NCBI GenBank assembly: GCA_028822945.1
Contig: JAPKCN010000014.1
Coordinates: 1-16,652, forward strand
Direction: 5' to 3'
Length of the DNA: 16,652 bases
Source of the DNA: Porticoccaceae bacterium
GTDB taxonomy: Bacteria; Pseudomonadota; Gammaproteobacteria; Pseudomonadales; Porticoccaceae
The notes beneath the pieces are model-generated. The model did no database searches, had not been told where the DNA came from, and was given only the letters and a program-made list of their open reading frames with translations. Shown one piece after another: positions 1 to 8,350 of this stretch (the first letter of the stretch is position 1; each line of letters starts with the position of its first letter). Both the position numbers and the translations under genes were made by a program.

Positions 1-83
1 GGCATATGCTCAGCTATTATCTACCGGTATTTTAAGTTGCCTACCGAGCCATAGTCACGCCTCTTGTGTCGCTTGGTTCAACG

Positions 84-1133
84 CTAGTGGGCACCGAGGT
101 TAAACACCACCGCCTGGTCGAGATCGAAGCGCACCGGCAAGCTGTCGCCGATGGCTTGATCGATATCACTGGGTGCCAGACAGGAAACTGTCTGGCCGTC
201 TGGTAGAGCTAGTTTGTAAAGGTGATTAGCACCCAAGAAGATCTTTTCGACAATATTTAGTTTATGTCCATCCTGCCCATCAAACACCACAATATCTGGG
301 CGCAGTAATAATTTGATGCGCCCGGCACGCTGCTCTGGCCACTGGGTTGCGGTGAGCCTACCCCAACCAGCGTTTAGATTGCCGGCGGCATCGATATCGA
401 TATCGATGAGATTGCCGGCACCGATAAAATCTGCTGCGAACAGCGTTGCTGGTCGCTGATAGAGATCGCGTGGAGTGCCGATTTGATCAACGCGGCCGTC
501 GTTCAACAAGACAATCTTATCGGCCATAGCAAAGGCTTCGTCTTGATCGTGAGTAACTAGTAGCGCGGTGACTTTGCTACGCTTTAAGAGCGCGCGTATT
601 TCTCCCGCGAGTTGACTGCGACGGACGCTGTCGAGGTTAGAGAATGGCTCGTCGAGCAGCAGTATCTTGGGGTTGGGTGCCAACGCTCGGGCCAGTGCAA
701 CGCGCTGTTGCTGGCCGCCAGATAGTTCGTGTGGATAGCGCTCTATCTCGTCGGCTAGACCAACTAGTTCGAGCATCTCCGCAATCCGCCTGCGGCGCTC
801 TTCGGCATCCACGCGCTCTAGCCCAAAGCCGATATTGTCGCAAACATTGAGGTGAGGAAATAGGGCAAAGTCCTGAAACACCATACCCACTGCGCGTTTC
901 TCTGGAGCCTGAGCGTAACTGGGCGTGCTAATGGTCTTGCCGCGCAGACTGATGGCACCTTTGGAGACAGGTTCAAAGCCTGCAATAGCTCGCAGTAGGC
1001 TGGTCTTGCCGCATCCAGATGGTCCCAGCAGGCAGCCGATAGAGCCCTCGGGCAACGCAAACGACACGTCCGAAACAGCACTCGCGCCGTCGTAGGCGAT
1101 AGTTACTTGTTCTAGTGTCAGTTGCTTATCCAT
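84..1133 (-). CDS. fbpC: Ferric iron ABC transporter ATP-binding subunit (FbpC-like)
   Basis: This is the cytoplasmic ATPase that powers import of ferric iron through the FbpB permease. The 349-residue protein has every nucleotide-binding motif: Walker A GPSGCGKT at residues 37-44, Q-loop Q87, signature LSGGQQQR at 137-144, Walker B ILLLDEP at 157-163 and the switch histidine H195 in VTHDQDEA. The region after about residue 240 corresponds to the TOBE-type regulatory domain of the FbpC/PotA class, and the total length is normal for that class. The ATG start overlaps the last 8 bases of fbpB, so the two are probably translationally coupled; no strong ribosome binding site is visible. It is the last gene of fbpABC, and iron specificity comes mainly from that context. 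An odd detail is a run of alternating Ile-Asp residues near 244-249, encoded by a short internal repeat. Another substrate for this ATPase is possible but unlikely given FbpA. Confidence 0.93.
   Translation of the reverse strand: MDKQLTLEQVTIAYDGASAVSDVSFALPEGSIGCLLGPSGCGKTSLLRAIAGFEPVSKGAISLRGKTISTPSYAQAPEKRAVGMVFQDFALFPHLNVCDNIGFGLERVDAEERRRRIAEMLELVGLADEIERYPHELSGGQQQRVALARALAPNPKILLLDEPFSNLDSVRRSQLAGEIRALLKRSKVTALLVTHDQDEAFAMADKIVLLNDGRVDQIGTPRDLYQRPATLFAADFIGAGNLIDIDIDAAGNLNAGWGRLTATQWPEQRAGRIKLLLRPDIVVFDGQDGHKLNIVEKIFLGANHLYKLALPDGQTVSCLAPSDIDQAIGDSLPVRFDLDQAVVFNLGAH
376..419. repeat. In-frame 11-bp direct repeat, 33-bp period, inside fbpC
   Basis: The 11-mer AGATTGCCGGC occurs at 376-386 and again at 409-419, exactly 33 bases (11 codons) apart. 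The bases between hold two CGATAT units and a CGAT. In the protein this gives AGNL, then alternating Ile and Asp, then AGNL again, at about the entry to the TOBE-type domain. The reading frame is intact, so this looks like a tolerated local duplication. Confidence 0.6.
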
Positions 1134-2796
1134 GGGGTCTACGCTCGTGCAACATAGTGCGAATGATTAATAATACAGGTAACAAACCAATAGCGACAAT
1201 CGCTAGTGCGGGCAGGGCTGCATCGACCAAGCGCTCATCCGATGCCAATTCATAGGTTCGCACTGCGAGGGTATTAAAATTGAACGGTCGGAGTATTAAA
1301 GTGGTCGGTAATTCCTTTAAAACATCCACAAATACCAGCAGTAAAGCGGTTAGTAAACTAGGGCGCAGCAGTGGTAGGTGAATGCGGCTGAGGACGTGCA
1401 TGGGCGACGCGCCTAGCGAGCGCGCCGATTCGTCAATATTCGGTTTAATCGCTGTCAGACCAGATTCGACGCTCTGCAGTGACACCGACAAAAATCTCAC
1501 CAGATAGGCGAATAGTAAAATGCCGACAGTACCGCTCAATAGAAGACCGGTGGGGTAGTTAAACCAGCTGGTGCTAAAACTGTCGATTTGCTGGTCGAGC
1601 CATCCAGCAGGTGCCATGATACCAACGGCAATGACTGTGCCCGGCACGGCATAGCCGAGATTAGCTATTTCGACCTGAGTATGCTCGCGCCGGCGGTTAA
1701 AGCGGCGCTTAGCATAGGCCAATAATAGCGCGACTAAAAGGCAGCCGAGAGCGGCGGTTGCCGCAAGGAAAAAGCTATTGAGCAAAAGCTCGGCAAACTC
1801 GCGGTTGAAATTTTGTCGCCAGCGACTGGCAGCCCATAAGGTGAGTTGGAGTGCTGGCAAGGCAAATCCTAGGGTGACTATGAGACTGCCAAAAAGAGTT
1901 GCTAGTCGGCCTCTCCAGCCTGTAAGAACTAGTAGTTTGGGTTTGGCACGGGCCGCACTTTGATGAAACCGCAGGCGTTTGCGCGATTCGCGCTCAAGTA
2001 GAATCAGCGCAAATACAAAGAGCAGTAAAAATGCACAGAGTTGAGCCGCGGTAATCAATTCGCCAAGCCCGTACCAAGTGCGAAAGATACCCGTGGTAAA
2101 GGCACTCACGCCAAAGTATGCCACGGTGCCATAGTCGGCGAGAGTCTCCATGAGAACTAGGCTCAGGCCAGCGATAATGGCTGGTCGCGCCATCGGCAGC
2201 GAGACTGAAAAAAAACTGTGCCACGGGCCCTTGCCAAGGTTGCGACTAGCCTCGAGTACTGCACCTGACTGTCCGGCAAAAGCCACCCGTGCCAGCAGGT
2301 ATACGTAGGGATAGAGGACTAGAGACAGCATGCAGATGGCGCCGCCTAATGAGCGTATCTGCGGGAAGTAGTAGTCGCCATAAGACCAGCCAAACAGAGT
2401 GCGTAAATGGGACTGCACTGGACCGGCTACATCCAGCAACCCAGTATAGGTATAGGCAATAATATACGCTGGCATAGCCATCGGCAGCAGCAGTGCCCAA
2501 GTGAGCAATTTTCGTCCAGGAAATTCGCACAGCGCGGTCAACCAGGCAGCGCTGACCCCGAGCAGCAGGGTGCCGGTGCCGACGCCTGCGGCAAGGGCTA
2601 ATGAATTAGCTACATAGTCGCCGAGTACTGTGCTGTAGAGGTGTTGCCAGGCGGCGCTAAACGGCTGCAGTAAGCTGCTAAGAATCACGAGCACTGGCAG
2701 TGCTAGTAGCGCGGTGACGCAGGTCGCTAAGTGGCGCCAGGCTACATTCTGGACGCCATAGCGGGGTAGGGTGGCGTGCTTCGCAGTTATTTCCAA
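1126..2796 (-). CDS. fbpB: Ferric iron ABC transporter permease (FbpB-like, fused two-domain)
   Basis: This is the inner-membrane channel of the iron transporter. At 556 residues it is a fused permease with two homologous halves, each with about six hydrophobic segments. Each half has an EAA loop that docks on the ATPase: EASRNLGKGP near residue 182 and ESARSLGASP near residue 456, both followed by the expected LPxxRP. The start is a TTG overlapping the TAA stop of fbpA (GGTTGGAAATAA); the next in-frame Met lies inside the membrane region, so TTG is the best choice. The gene overlaps fbpA by 10 bases and fbpC by 8, which is typical of a tightly coupled operon. The family also includes thiamine and sulfate permeases; FbpA next door argues for iron. 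Confidence 0.92.
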   Translation of the reverse strand: MEITAKHATLPRYGVQNVAWRHLATCVTALLALPVLVILSSLLQPFSAAWQHLYSTVLGDYVANSLALAAGVGTGTLLLGVSAAWLTALCEFPGRKLLTWALLLPMAMPAYIIAYTYTGLLDVAGPVQSHLRTLFGWSYGDYYFPQIRSLGGAICMLSLVLYPYVYLLARVAFAGQSGAVLEASRNLGKGPWHSFFSVSLPMARPAIIAGLSLVLMETLADYGTVAYFGVSAFTTGIFRTWYGLGELITAAQLCAFLLLFVFALILLERESRKRLRFHQSAARAKPKLLVLTGWRGRLATLFGSLIVTLGFALPALQLTLWAASRWRQNFNREFAELLLNSFFLAATAALGCLLVALLLAYAKRRFNRRREHTQVEIANLGYAVPGTVIAVGIMAPAGWLDQQIDSFSTSWFNYPTGLLLSGTVGILLFAYLVRFLSVSLQSVESGLTAIKPNIDESARSLGASPMHVLSRIHLPLLRPSLLTALLLVFVDVLKELPTTLILRPFNFNTLAVRTYELASDERLVDAALPALAIVAIGLLPVLLIIRTMLHERRPHG

Positions 2797-3821
2797 CCAG
2801 CCCGATCCATGGCCATGATTGCCTCGGCATTGTTGCGCCCAAGCTCGGTGACGCTAAGTGTGTCGGCTACAAAAGAGCCCCATGACTCCAATACTGAACT
2901 AATCTTAATATTCTCGCGAACCGGAAATTCATTGTTTATATTAGCGTACCACTGCTGGCTTTCGTCTGTGGCTAAAAAGGCGATCAGACGAGCTGCCAAT
3001 TTTGGGTTTTGCGACGATTGGGTGATCCCTGCACCTGAGATATTAACGTGTGTTCCCCGGTCGTCTTGATTGGGCCAAAACAACGCGACTTTTGACGCCG
3101 CTTCGACTTGAGCCGCATCGCTAGATCTCAACATTCCGCCGAGGTAATAGCTGTTGACGATGGCGACATCGCACTGACCTGCCGCTACGGCTTTAATCTG
3201 GTCGCGATCGCCGCCGGCAGGAGCGCGGGCGAAGTTGGCGACTAGACCCTCTAGCCAGGCGTCGGTATGCGCTGCCCCTTTACTCGCCAGCATTCCGGCG
3301 ACGAGTGACTGGTTGTAGATATTACCGGACGAGCGGACACACACTTTGTCCCGCCACTGCTGACCGGCGAGGGCCTCATAGGTGCTCAATTGGGCAGCGG
3401 ATACGCGGTCTTTGGCATACACGATGACCCGGGCGCGCACACTCAACCCAAACCATTGATTGTCGGCACTGCGCAGATGCTGTGGAATTGCGCTACTCAG
3501 CGCAGCGGATGTCATCGGTTGTAATACGCCCGCCTGTTGAGCGCGATATAGGCGACCGGCATCGACGGTTAACAAAAGATCGGCGGGCGAGTTGACGCCC
3601 TCGCTCTGTAGTCTGGTGAGCAGGGCATCTCCCTTGCCGGTGACAAGATTGATCTCGGTGCCAGTCGCATCACTAAAGCGATCGAGCAGTGGTTTAATCA
3701 ACCCCTCTTTGCGCGCCGAATAAATATTTAATGCAGCTGGTGCAAGCGTTTCGGTACTGCCCATACCCAATACACCAGGGGTCAATAAGGCGAATGTGAA
3801 TGCGATCGCATAGATCTTCAT
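2787..3821 (-). CDS. fbpA: Ferric iron-binding periplasmic protein (FbpA/FutA-like)
   Basis: This is the periplasmic receptor that binds Fe(III) and delivers it to FbpBC. I use the ATG at 3821 (344 residues), not an upstream one at 3866. The later start has GGAA seven bases upstream and is followed directly by a signal peptide (MKIYAIAFTFALL, cleavage near GMG), whereas the upstream ATG lies in the promoter and Fur box. The mature N-terminus reads LNIYSARKEGLIKPLLDRF and is followed by NLVTGKGDALLTRLQSEG, the hallmark of the iron-binding family. The adjacent tyrosines Y225-Y226 in NSYYLGG match the iron-ligand Tyr pair of FbpA/FutA proteins. It is first in fbpABC, so its promoter drives all three genes. 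Iron, rather than another substrate, is well supported by the tyrosines and the Fur-like site. Confidence 0.93.
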   Translation of the reverse strand: MKIYAIAFTFALLTPGVLGMGSTETLAPAALNIYSARKEGLIKPLLDRFSDATGTEINLVTGKGDALLTRLQSEGVNSPADLLLTVDAGRLYRAQQAGVLQPMTSAALSSAIPQHLRSADNQWFGLSVRARVIVYAKDRVSAAQLSTYEALAGQQWRDKVCVRSSGNIYNQSLVAGMLASKGAAHTDAWLEGLVANFARAPAGGDRDQIKAVAAGQCDVAIVNSYYLGGMLRSSDAAQVEAASKVALFWPNQDDRGTHVNISGAGITQSSQNPKLAARLIAFLATDESQQWYANINNEFPVRENIKISSVLESWGSFVADTLSVTELGRNNAEAIMAMDRAGWK

Positions 3822-3850
3822 GGACGTGTTCCGCGGCAATTTACTGAGAA

Positions 3851-3883
3851 CGGTAATTATTCTCATTTACGTACAAAATGCAA
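3851..3883 (-). promoter_or_regulatory. fbpABC promoter with overlapping Fur-box-like operator
   Basis: Read on the minus strand there is a -35 TTGCAT (3878-3883), a 16-base spacer and a -10 AATAAT (3856-3861). The -10 sits inside TGAGAATAATTACCG (3851-3865), which matches 11 of the 14 informative positions of the inverted 7-1-7 Fur core TGATAATNATTATCA. Fur bound to ferrous iron would therefore block RNA polymerase directly, and low iron would induce the operon. The motif match and placement are read from the sequence; Fur control is inferred from them and from the iron-uptake genes downstream. Confidence 0.72.
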
Positions 3884-4139
3884 GTTAAGTCGCTGCAGCA
3901 TCGACGTTATGACGACTAATTTTGGGTGCAAGCGCTGCGCAATGCCGGCTACCCTGCGACGTATCGCAAGATCAGCTCATAGGGACTGAAATCTGACGGA
4001 TATCAGTTTCTTGATCGATTTATATATCAGCGCCAAAAAGCGTAAATCGAACCCTAGGGTGTCGGCTGTAGGACAACTTTTTTCGTCCGTCATGCTAATA
4101 TGCATCGATGTCTTATTTACGTGACCAAGGTGCCCTACC
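3884..4139. other. Divergent intergenic region between fbpA and the acyl-CoA dehydrogenase
   Basis: The start-to-start gap is 318 bases, of which the fbpA side is the annotated promoter. On the dehydrogenase side there is a good ribosome binding site (AAGGTG, seven bases before the ATG at 4140) and a possible -10 TAATAT at 4096-4101, but I see no convincing -35. CTGACGGATATCAG (a CTGA/TCAG inverted repeat) and a second ATATCAG copy downstream might be an operator, but this is weak. No coding signal is visible. Confidence 0.4.
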
Positions 4140-5939
4140 ATGTCTGTAATTGTAAATCGGCGCGACCTGGATTTTATGCTATACGAAACTCTGGGTATGC
4201 AGCACTTATTTGAGTCCCCGCGCTATGGCGATTACGATCGCGACTCGATCGATGCAATGTTCGATCTCGCCCAGACAATTGCTGAGGATAAGTTCTTATC
4301 GTGCGCCAGTAAAGCGGATACCGAGGAGCCGGCATTTATCGATGGCGCTGCGGTATTGATTCCCGAAATTAAACAGGCAATAGATGCCTACCGCGATGCG
4401 GGTTTGTCGAGCACTGCTTACGATTCTGATATTGGTGGTATGCAGGTACCGATGATGGTTGATCAGGCGCTCAAGGGCATGTTTGCCTGCGCTAATACGG
4501 CGTTATTTAACTACATATTTCTAAGCCAGGGGGTTGCCAATATGCTCAATGCCTGTGGCTCGCAAGCCCTCAAGAATGAGTATTTAGCCAAGCTTGTGGA
4601 TGGAGGGTGGCTAGGTACTATGTGCCTTTCAGAGACTCAGGCGGGCTCGTCCTTGGCAGATATCCGCACCAAGGCCGAGCCACTTGCCGACGGCAGTTTT
4701 AAACTTACCGGCACGAAAATGTGGATTTCCTGTGGCGATCACCAGATAACTGAAAATATTGTCCACATGGTGCTTGCAAAAATCCCCGGTGCATCTTCCG
4801 GTGTCAAGGGCATTTCACTATTTTTAGTGCCGAAAAATCGCTTAAATGAGGATGGTGGGATTGGCGTTGATAATAATATTGCCTTAGCGGGACTCAACCA
4901 TAAAATGGGCCAGCGCGGCACTGTCAACTGTCTGCTCAACTTTGGCGAGGGCGGTGACTCGATTGGCCAATTAGTCGGAGACGAAAACCAGGGTCTTGCG
5001 AATATGTTTCACATGATGAACGAGGCGCGTCTCTCGGTAGGTATGGCAGCGGTTTCGTGCGGTCTTGGCGGTTACTTGTACTCGCTTGATTACGCGCGCA
5101 ATCGGCCGCAAGGTCGTCATATGAGCGCGCGCGATCCCTCGTCGCCAATGGTGATGATTTGCGAGCATGCCGATGTGAAACGCATGTTGATGACTCAAAA
5201 AGCCTATGTCGAAGGCGCACAGACCTTGGTCTTTTACTGTGCGCGTTTAATTGATCGACAATCGTTGATGACCGTTGGTGAGCAGCGACAACGCGTTGAG
5301 TTGTTACTCGATCTATTGACACCAATCGCCAAGTCCTGGCCCTCCGAGTATTGCTTAGAGGCGAATAAATTGGCTATTCAGGTGCTCGGTGGCTATGGAT
5401 ACACGCGCGACTATCCGGTCGAGCGGTTGTACCGCGACAACCGCCTAAATCACATCCATGAAGGTACCCTTGGCATTCAGGCAATCGACCTACTCGGTCG
5501 CAAGGTGCGGATTCATAGTGGTATGGCGTTAACCTTGTTGCGTGAGGAGATGACCTCGACCTTTGATGAGGCTCGTCAGATGCCCAATCTAGAGGGTTAT
5601 GTAAGCCAATTGGAAGCGGCGTTGGCGCAGGTGGAAAGCACCGTTAAAGCGGTTGATGCAGCGGACAATCCGCAACTAGGGTTAGCGAATGCAACATTGT
5701 TTTTACATGCCACTGGGCATGTTGTTATCGCCTGGATGTGGCTCATGCAGGGACTCGCTGCCCAGCGTGGTCAGGCTGCGGGCGGTGCCATAGACAGTGC
5801 CTTTTACCTAGGAAAATTGGCTGCAGTGGCATTCTTTTATCGCTACGAATTACCTAAGGTCAAGACTGATTTACTGTTAGTTGCCGGGTTAGACAGTACC
5901 TGTTACGACCTCACGGCAGAACAATTTATTGGTGTTTGA
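4140..5939 (+). CDS. Large acyl-CoA dehydrogenase with C-terminal extension domain
   Basis: This is a predicted cytoplasmic FAD enzyme that introduces an alpha-beta double bond into an acyl-CoA. The 599-residue length and domain order (N-terminal helical domain about 45-155, middle beta domain about 160-265, C-terminal helical domain about 280-450, extra domain about 465-590) fit the long family that includes DmdC and AcdA-like enzymes, not the 380-residue type. CLSETQAGSSLADIRTKAEP with the later KMWISCGDH is the FAD/substrate-binding block. HEGTLGIQAIDLLGRK carries the probable catalytic base, E441. The start has AAGGTG at seven bases. The substrate cannot be read from the sequence; a 3-methylthiopropanoyl-CoA or fatty acyl-CoA substrate are both possible. 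It lies upstream of an exported MBL hydrolase and an SDR on the same strand. A relic of a second gene of this family lies at 12049-12210. Confidence 0.92.
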   Translation: MSVIVNRRDLDFMLYETLGMQHLFESPRYGDYDRDSIDAMFDLAQTIAEDKFLSCASKADTEEPAFIDGAAVLIPEIKQAIDAYRDAGLSSTAYDSDIGGMQVPMMVDQALKGMFACANTALFNYIFLSQGVANMLNACGSQALKNEYLAKLVDGGWLGTMCLSETQAGSSLADIRTKAEPLADGSFKLTGTKMWISCGDHQITENIVHMVLAKIPGASSGVKGISLFLVPKNRLNEDGGIGVDNNIALAGLNHKMGQRGTVNCLLNFGEGGDSIGQLVGDENQGLANMFHMMNEARLSVGMAAVSCGLGGYLYSLDYARNRPQGRHMSARDPSSPMVMICEHADVKRMLMTQKAYVEGAQTLVFYCARLIDRQSLMTVGEQRQRVELLLDLLTPIAKSWPSEYCLEANKLAIQVLGGYGYTRDYPVERLYRDNRLNHIHEGTLGIQAIDLLGRKVRIHSGMALTLLREEMTSTFDEARQMPNLEGYVSQLEAALAQVESTVKAVDAADNPQLGLANATLFLHATGHVVIAWMWLMQGLAAQRGQAAGGAIDSAFYLGKLAAVAFFYRYELPKVKTDLLLVAGLDSTCYDLTAEQFIGV

Positions 5940-6107
5940 CGTTGGGTAAATAACGGTTACACGCGGAGCCTATCGCCGAGGGACGATGCAGTAACGGAAT
6001 TTTTATTGCTGTTAGGTTATTTCCGAAGATGTCTGCTGCTCTGCCGGCGGCGCTTAGGAAGGGTGATTAAAGGTTTAGGGTATTACTATTACAGAGGAGT
6101 TTGAATT

Positions 6108-7073
6108 ATGTTATCAAAATCGACATGCTGGTTTTTGTGCGCGACAGTCGTGCTGCTTGCAGCCCCTGCCAGTAGCCACGAAGGCTCTAAAGTTCCAGCA
6201 CCGAGTAGCTTTAATGAGCTGAGCACAGCGTTTGGTTGGGATCTTAAAAATACTGCGATAGCCTCAGAAAAAATCCGCGATGGATTGTTTGTGCTAGTTG
6301 GCCTAGGCGGAAATATTGCGGTCAATGTCGGCATCGATGGGGTCCTTATTGTCGATGATCAGATTCCTCAAATGATGCCAAAAGTTTTGGCCGAAATTAC
6401 TCAGTTGGGCGGTGATGGCGTCGATTATGCCGTCAATACCCATTGGCACTTTGACCACGCCGACGGCAATCTCGCTCTCGCCAGTAGTGATGCGATTATT
6501 ATTGCGCAGGCTAATTCCAGGCGGATGATGCAATCCAACACTCTGATCAATCTGGTTGGCGTGTCATACCTGCAACCGGCGTATCCGGACGGCGCGCTAC
6601 CCACTATCACCTTTGATGACAGCCTTCAGTTGCACTTCAATGGTCAGCAGATTGATGTCATGCATTTTGGTGCGGCACACACCACCGGCGATGCGGCGAT
6701 TATCTTTCGGGGAAGCAATGCGGTACACATGGGTGACGTTTACAACACTGCATATCCATTTATCGACGCGGGTAATGGAGGCTCTATCGACGGTTTAATA
6801 GCCTTCAGTAGGGCCGTACTCGAGCAAATCGACGAAAACACCTTAGTGATCCCTGGTCACGGTACAGTCGGTCAATATGCGGATTTAAAAAATTATATAG
6901 ACATGCTGGTCGAGGTGCGGTTAAAAATGCTGGCGATGATTAATCAGGGAGCGAATTTAAACGAGGTCTTGGCTGCAAAGTTAACTGCAGATTGGGATGC
7001 CGAGCGCGGCGACAGTTCTTTATTCATCAATCGTACCTATATGAGCCTCACTCACAAGTTGGTAGATCGCTGA
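6108..7073 (+). CDS. Exported MBL-fold metallo-hydrolase with complete two-zinc site
   Basis: This is a predicted periplasmic hydrolase of the metallo-beta-lactamase superfamily, 321 residues. An N-terminal signal peptide (hydrophobic CWFLCATVVLLAAPASS, cleavage near residue 23) supports export. All ligands expected for a two-metal site are present: H112-x-H114-x-D116-H117 in HWHFDHADGN, H191 in GAAHTTGD, D210 in HMGDVYN and H251 in IPGHG. The ribosome binding site GAGGAG lies eight bases before the ATG. The motif style is that of the SoxH/quinoprotein-relay and B3-like hydrolases, but the substrate is unknown, and I would not call it a beta-lactamase. It is 168 bases after the acyl-CoA dehydrogenase and about 105 before the SDR, so it may be co-transcribed, but the spacing does not prove it. 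Confidence 0.87.
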   Translation: MLSKSTCWFLCATVVLLAAPASSHEGSKVPAPSSFNELSTAFGWDLKNTAIASEKIRDGLFVLVGLGGNIAVNVGIDGVLIVDDQIPQMMPKVLAEITQLGGDGVDYAVNTHWHFDHADGNLALASSDAIIIAQANSRRMMQSNTLINLVGVSYLQPAYPDGALPTITFDDSLQLHFNGQQIDVMHFGAAHTTGDAAIIFRGSNAVHMGDVYNTAYPFIDAGNGGSIDGLIAFSRAVLEQIDENTLVIPGHGTVGQYADLKNYIDMLVEVRLKMLAMINQGANLNEVLAAKLTADWDAERGDSSLFINRTYMSLTHKLVDR

Positions 7074-7178
7074 CGGTGCGATTAGCGCAATCAGCAGTTT
7101 TTGCGTTGGGGCATTTTATATTGGCGTTGGGCAGTATTTTTTCGACCGCGTTTATTAACCATCACAAGTAGGAACACT

Positions 7179-7970
7179 ATGCTGGATACAACCACATTAT
7201 TTTCATTAGAGGGGCGTATAGCGCTGGTCACCGGCGGATCGCGCAACCTTGGTAAAACAATTGCCGAAGCTTACATCGCTCAAGGTGCGACGGTATATGT
7301 GAGTGCCCGTAAAGTCGCCGACTGCGATGCCACCGCTGAAGAGCTGGGGCCGAATTGCCACTCGCTGCCGCAAGACATAGCGACCGTTGAGGGCGCGCGC
7401 GCACTGGCGGCGGCTTTTGCCAAAAAACACCGGCGTCTAGATATCTTGGTGAACAATGCTGGCGCGGCATGGGGCGCGCCCTTTGAAGAATTCCCCGAGG
7501 CCGGTTGGGACAAGGTGATGGATCTCAATTTGAAGTCGCCATTCTTTTTGATACAGGCTCTGCACCCACAATTAAAGGCTGCTGGTGCCGAGGGCCGCCC
7601 GTCTAAAGTGATCAATATTACGTCGATTGATGGCCAGCGATTGAGCGCCTGGGATACTTATAGCTACCATGCATCGAAGTCGGGTCTGATCTATTTAACC
7701 AAGCGTTTGGCGGCGCACTTGATCCGTGACAATATTGTTGTCAGTTCAATTGCCCCAGGGGCCTTTGCGTCGGATATGAACCGCGCTGCACGTGACCATG
7801 CCGACCGTTTGGCTAAGCACATTCCAATGGGCCGTATTGGCAACCCGGAGGATCTTGCCGGAGCCGCAATTTACCTAGCTAGCCGCGCGGGTGATTATGT
7901 GGTCGGCGACACGCTGACCGTCGATGGTGGCGTCGTGCATGCCTCGATCGCACGCCTTGGCGATGCCTAG
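7179..7970 (+). CDS. Short-chain dehydrogenase/reductase (SDR)
   Basis: This is a predicted cytoplasmic NAD(P)-dependent oxidoreductase acting on an alcohol or keto group. The ATG at 7179 gives 263 residues. It has AGGA upstream at a suitable distance and fits the usual SDR N-terminus, whereas an extension to 7101 adds 26 residues with no family match. Motifs: cofactor-binding TGGSRNLG at 18-25, NNAG at 92-95, and catalytic S149, Y163 and K167 (YHASK). The C-terminal GDTLTVDGG is the usual classical-SDR end. SRNLG in place of the common GIG and the SIDGQ segment recall RhlG-like 3-ketoacyl reductases, but the substrate is not determined. Its position after an acyl-CoA dehydrogenase fits a role in acyl or alcohol metabolism. 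Confidence 0.9.
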   Translation: MLDTTTLFSLEGRIALVTGGSRNLGKTIAEAYIAQGATVYVSARKVADCDATAEELGPNCHSLPQDIATVEGARALAAAFAKKHRRLDILVNNAGAAWGAPFEEFPEAGWDKVMDLNLKSPFFLIQALHPQLKAAGAEGRPSKVINITSIDGQRLSAWDTYSYHASKSGLIYLTKRLAAHLIRDNIVVSSIAPGAFASDMNRAARDHADRLAKHIPMGRIGNPEDLAGAAIYLASRAGDYVVGDTLTVDGGVVHASIARLGDA

Positions 7971-8167
7971 AGCCAATCATTTTTCGATCTATACGGGGTT
8001 GTCTGGCGACGGTGGCAGTTCCGGTTACTGCCCGATCACGCGCGCTTTAAAGGCCTTCGGGACAGCTATCGCGGTGCGCGCAGCTAGGCCAAAAAATACC
8101 TGAGTGAGGCAACTAGAGGCTCAACATCGCCTAGGCACTGGAGTGGCCGAGGCGGGTATAATCGACA

Positions 8168-8212
8168 CCTAACTCCGCCTAACTCCGCCTAACTCCGCCT
8201 AACTCCGCCTAA
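8168..8212. repeat. 10-bp tandem repeat, 4.5 perfect copies
   Basis: The unit CCTAACTCCG occurs four times in full and then as CCTAA, without a mismatch. It is noncoding in any recognisable frame and begins five bases after a perfect -10 hexamer TATAAT (8157-8162). There is no good -35 at 16-18 bases. The copies are contiguous with no spacers, so this is not CRISPR; polymerase slippage is the simplest origin. Confidence 0.9.
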
Positions 8213-8350
8213 ACCGAGCTAATTTTACGTTTATAATCGCATTGAACATTGACAATAAAAATGAGGCAAACAGCGTTCTGGGGATCGCTGTCATTGAGTC
8301 CCAGTCTGAGGATATATCCGCGCAAAATCTCGTCGCCGCAGACTAATTAA

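Noticed and set aside
4051..4060. Perfect 10-bp palindromes ACCCTAGGGT here and AACCGCGGTT at 15271-15280 as operators
   Set aside because: By chance about sixteen perfect 10-bp palindromes are expected in a sequence of this length, so neither is notable without other evidence.
4936..5325. Long antisense ORF inside the acyl-CoA dehydrogenase gene
   Set aside because: It lies wholly within a well-supported coding region, has no ribosome site and shows no family features; it reflects codon bias on the other strand.
5940..6107. Terminator or RNA element between the acyl-CoA dehydrogenase and MBL genes
   Set aside because: I found no stable stem with a T-run and no recognisable RNA motif; only the ribosome site before 6108 is clear.
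6108..7073. True class B beta-lactamase
   Set aside because: The zinc ligands are shared by the whole superfamily, and neighbours and motif style do not point to antibiotic resistance.
7980..8086. Protein-like open stretch containing WRRWQFRLLPDHARFKGL just after the SDR gene
   Set aside because: It is short and resembles TPR or cyclase C-termini only vaguely; too little to name a relic.
8168..8212. CRISPR-like array
   Set aside because: The repeat units are contiguous 10-mers without spacers and no cas gene is present.
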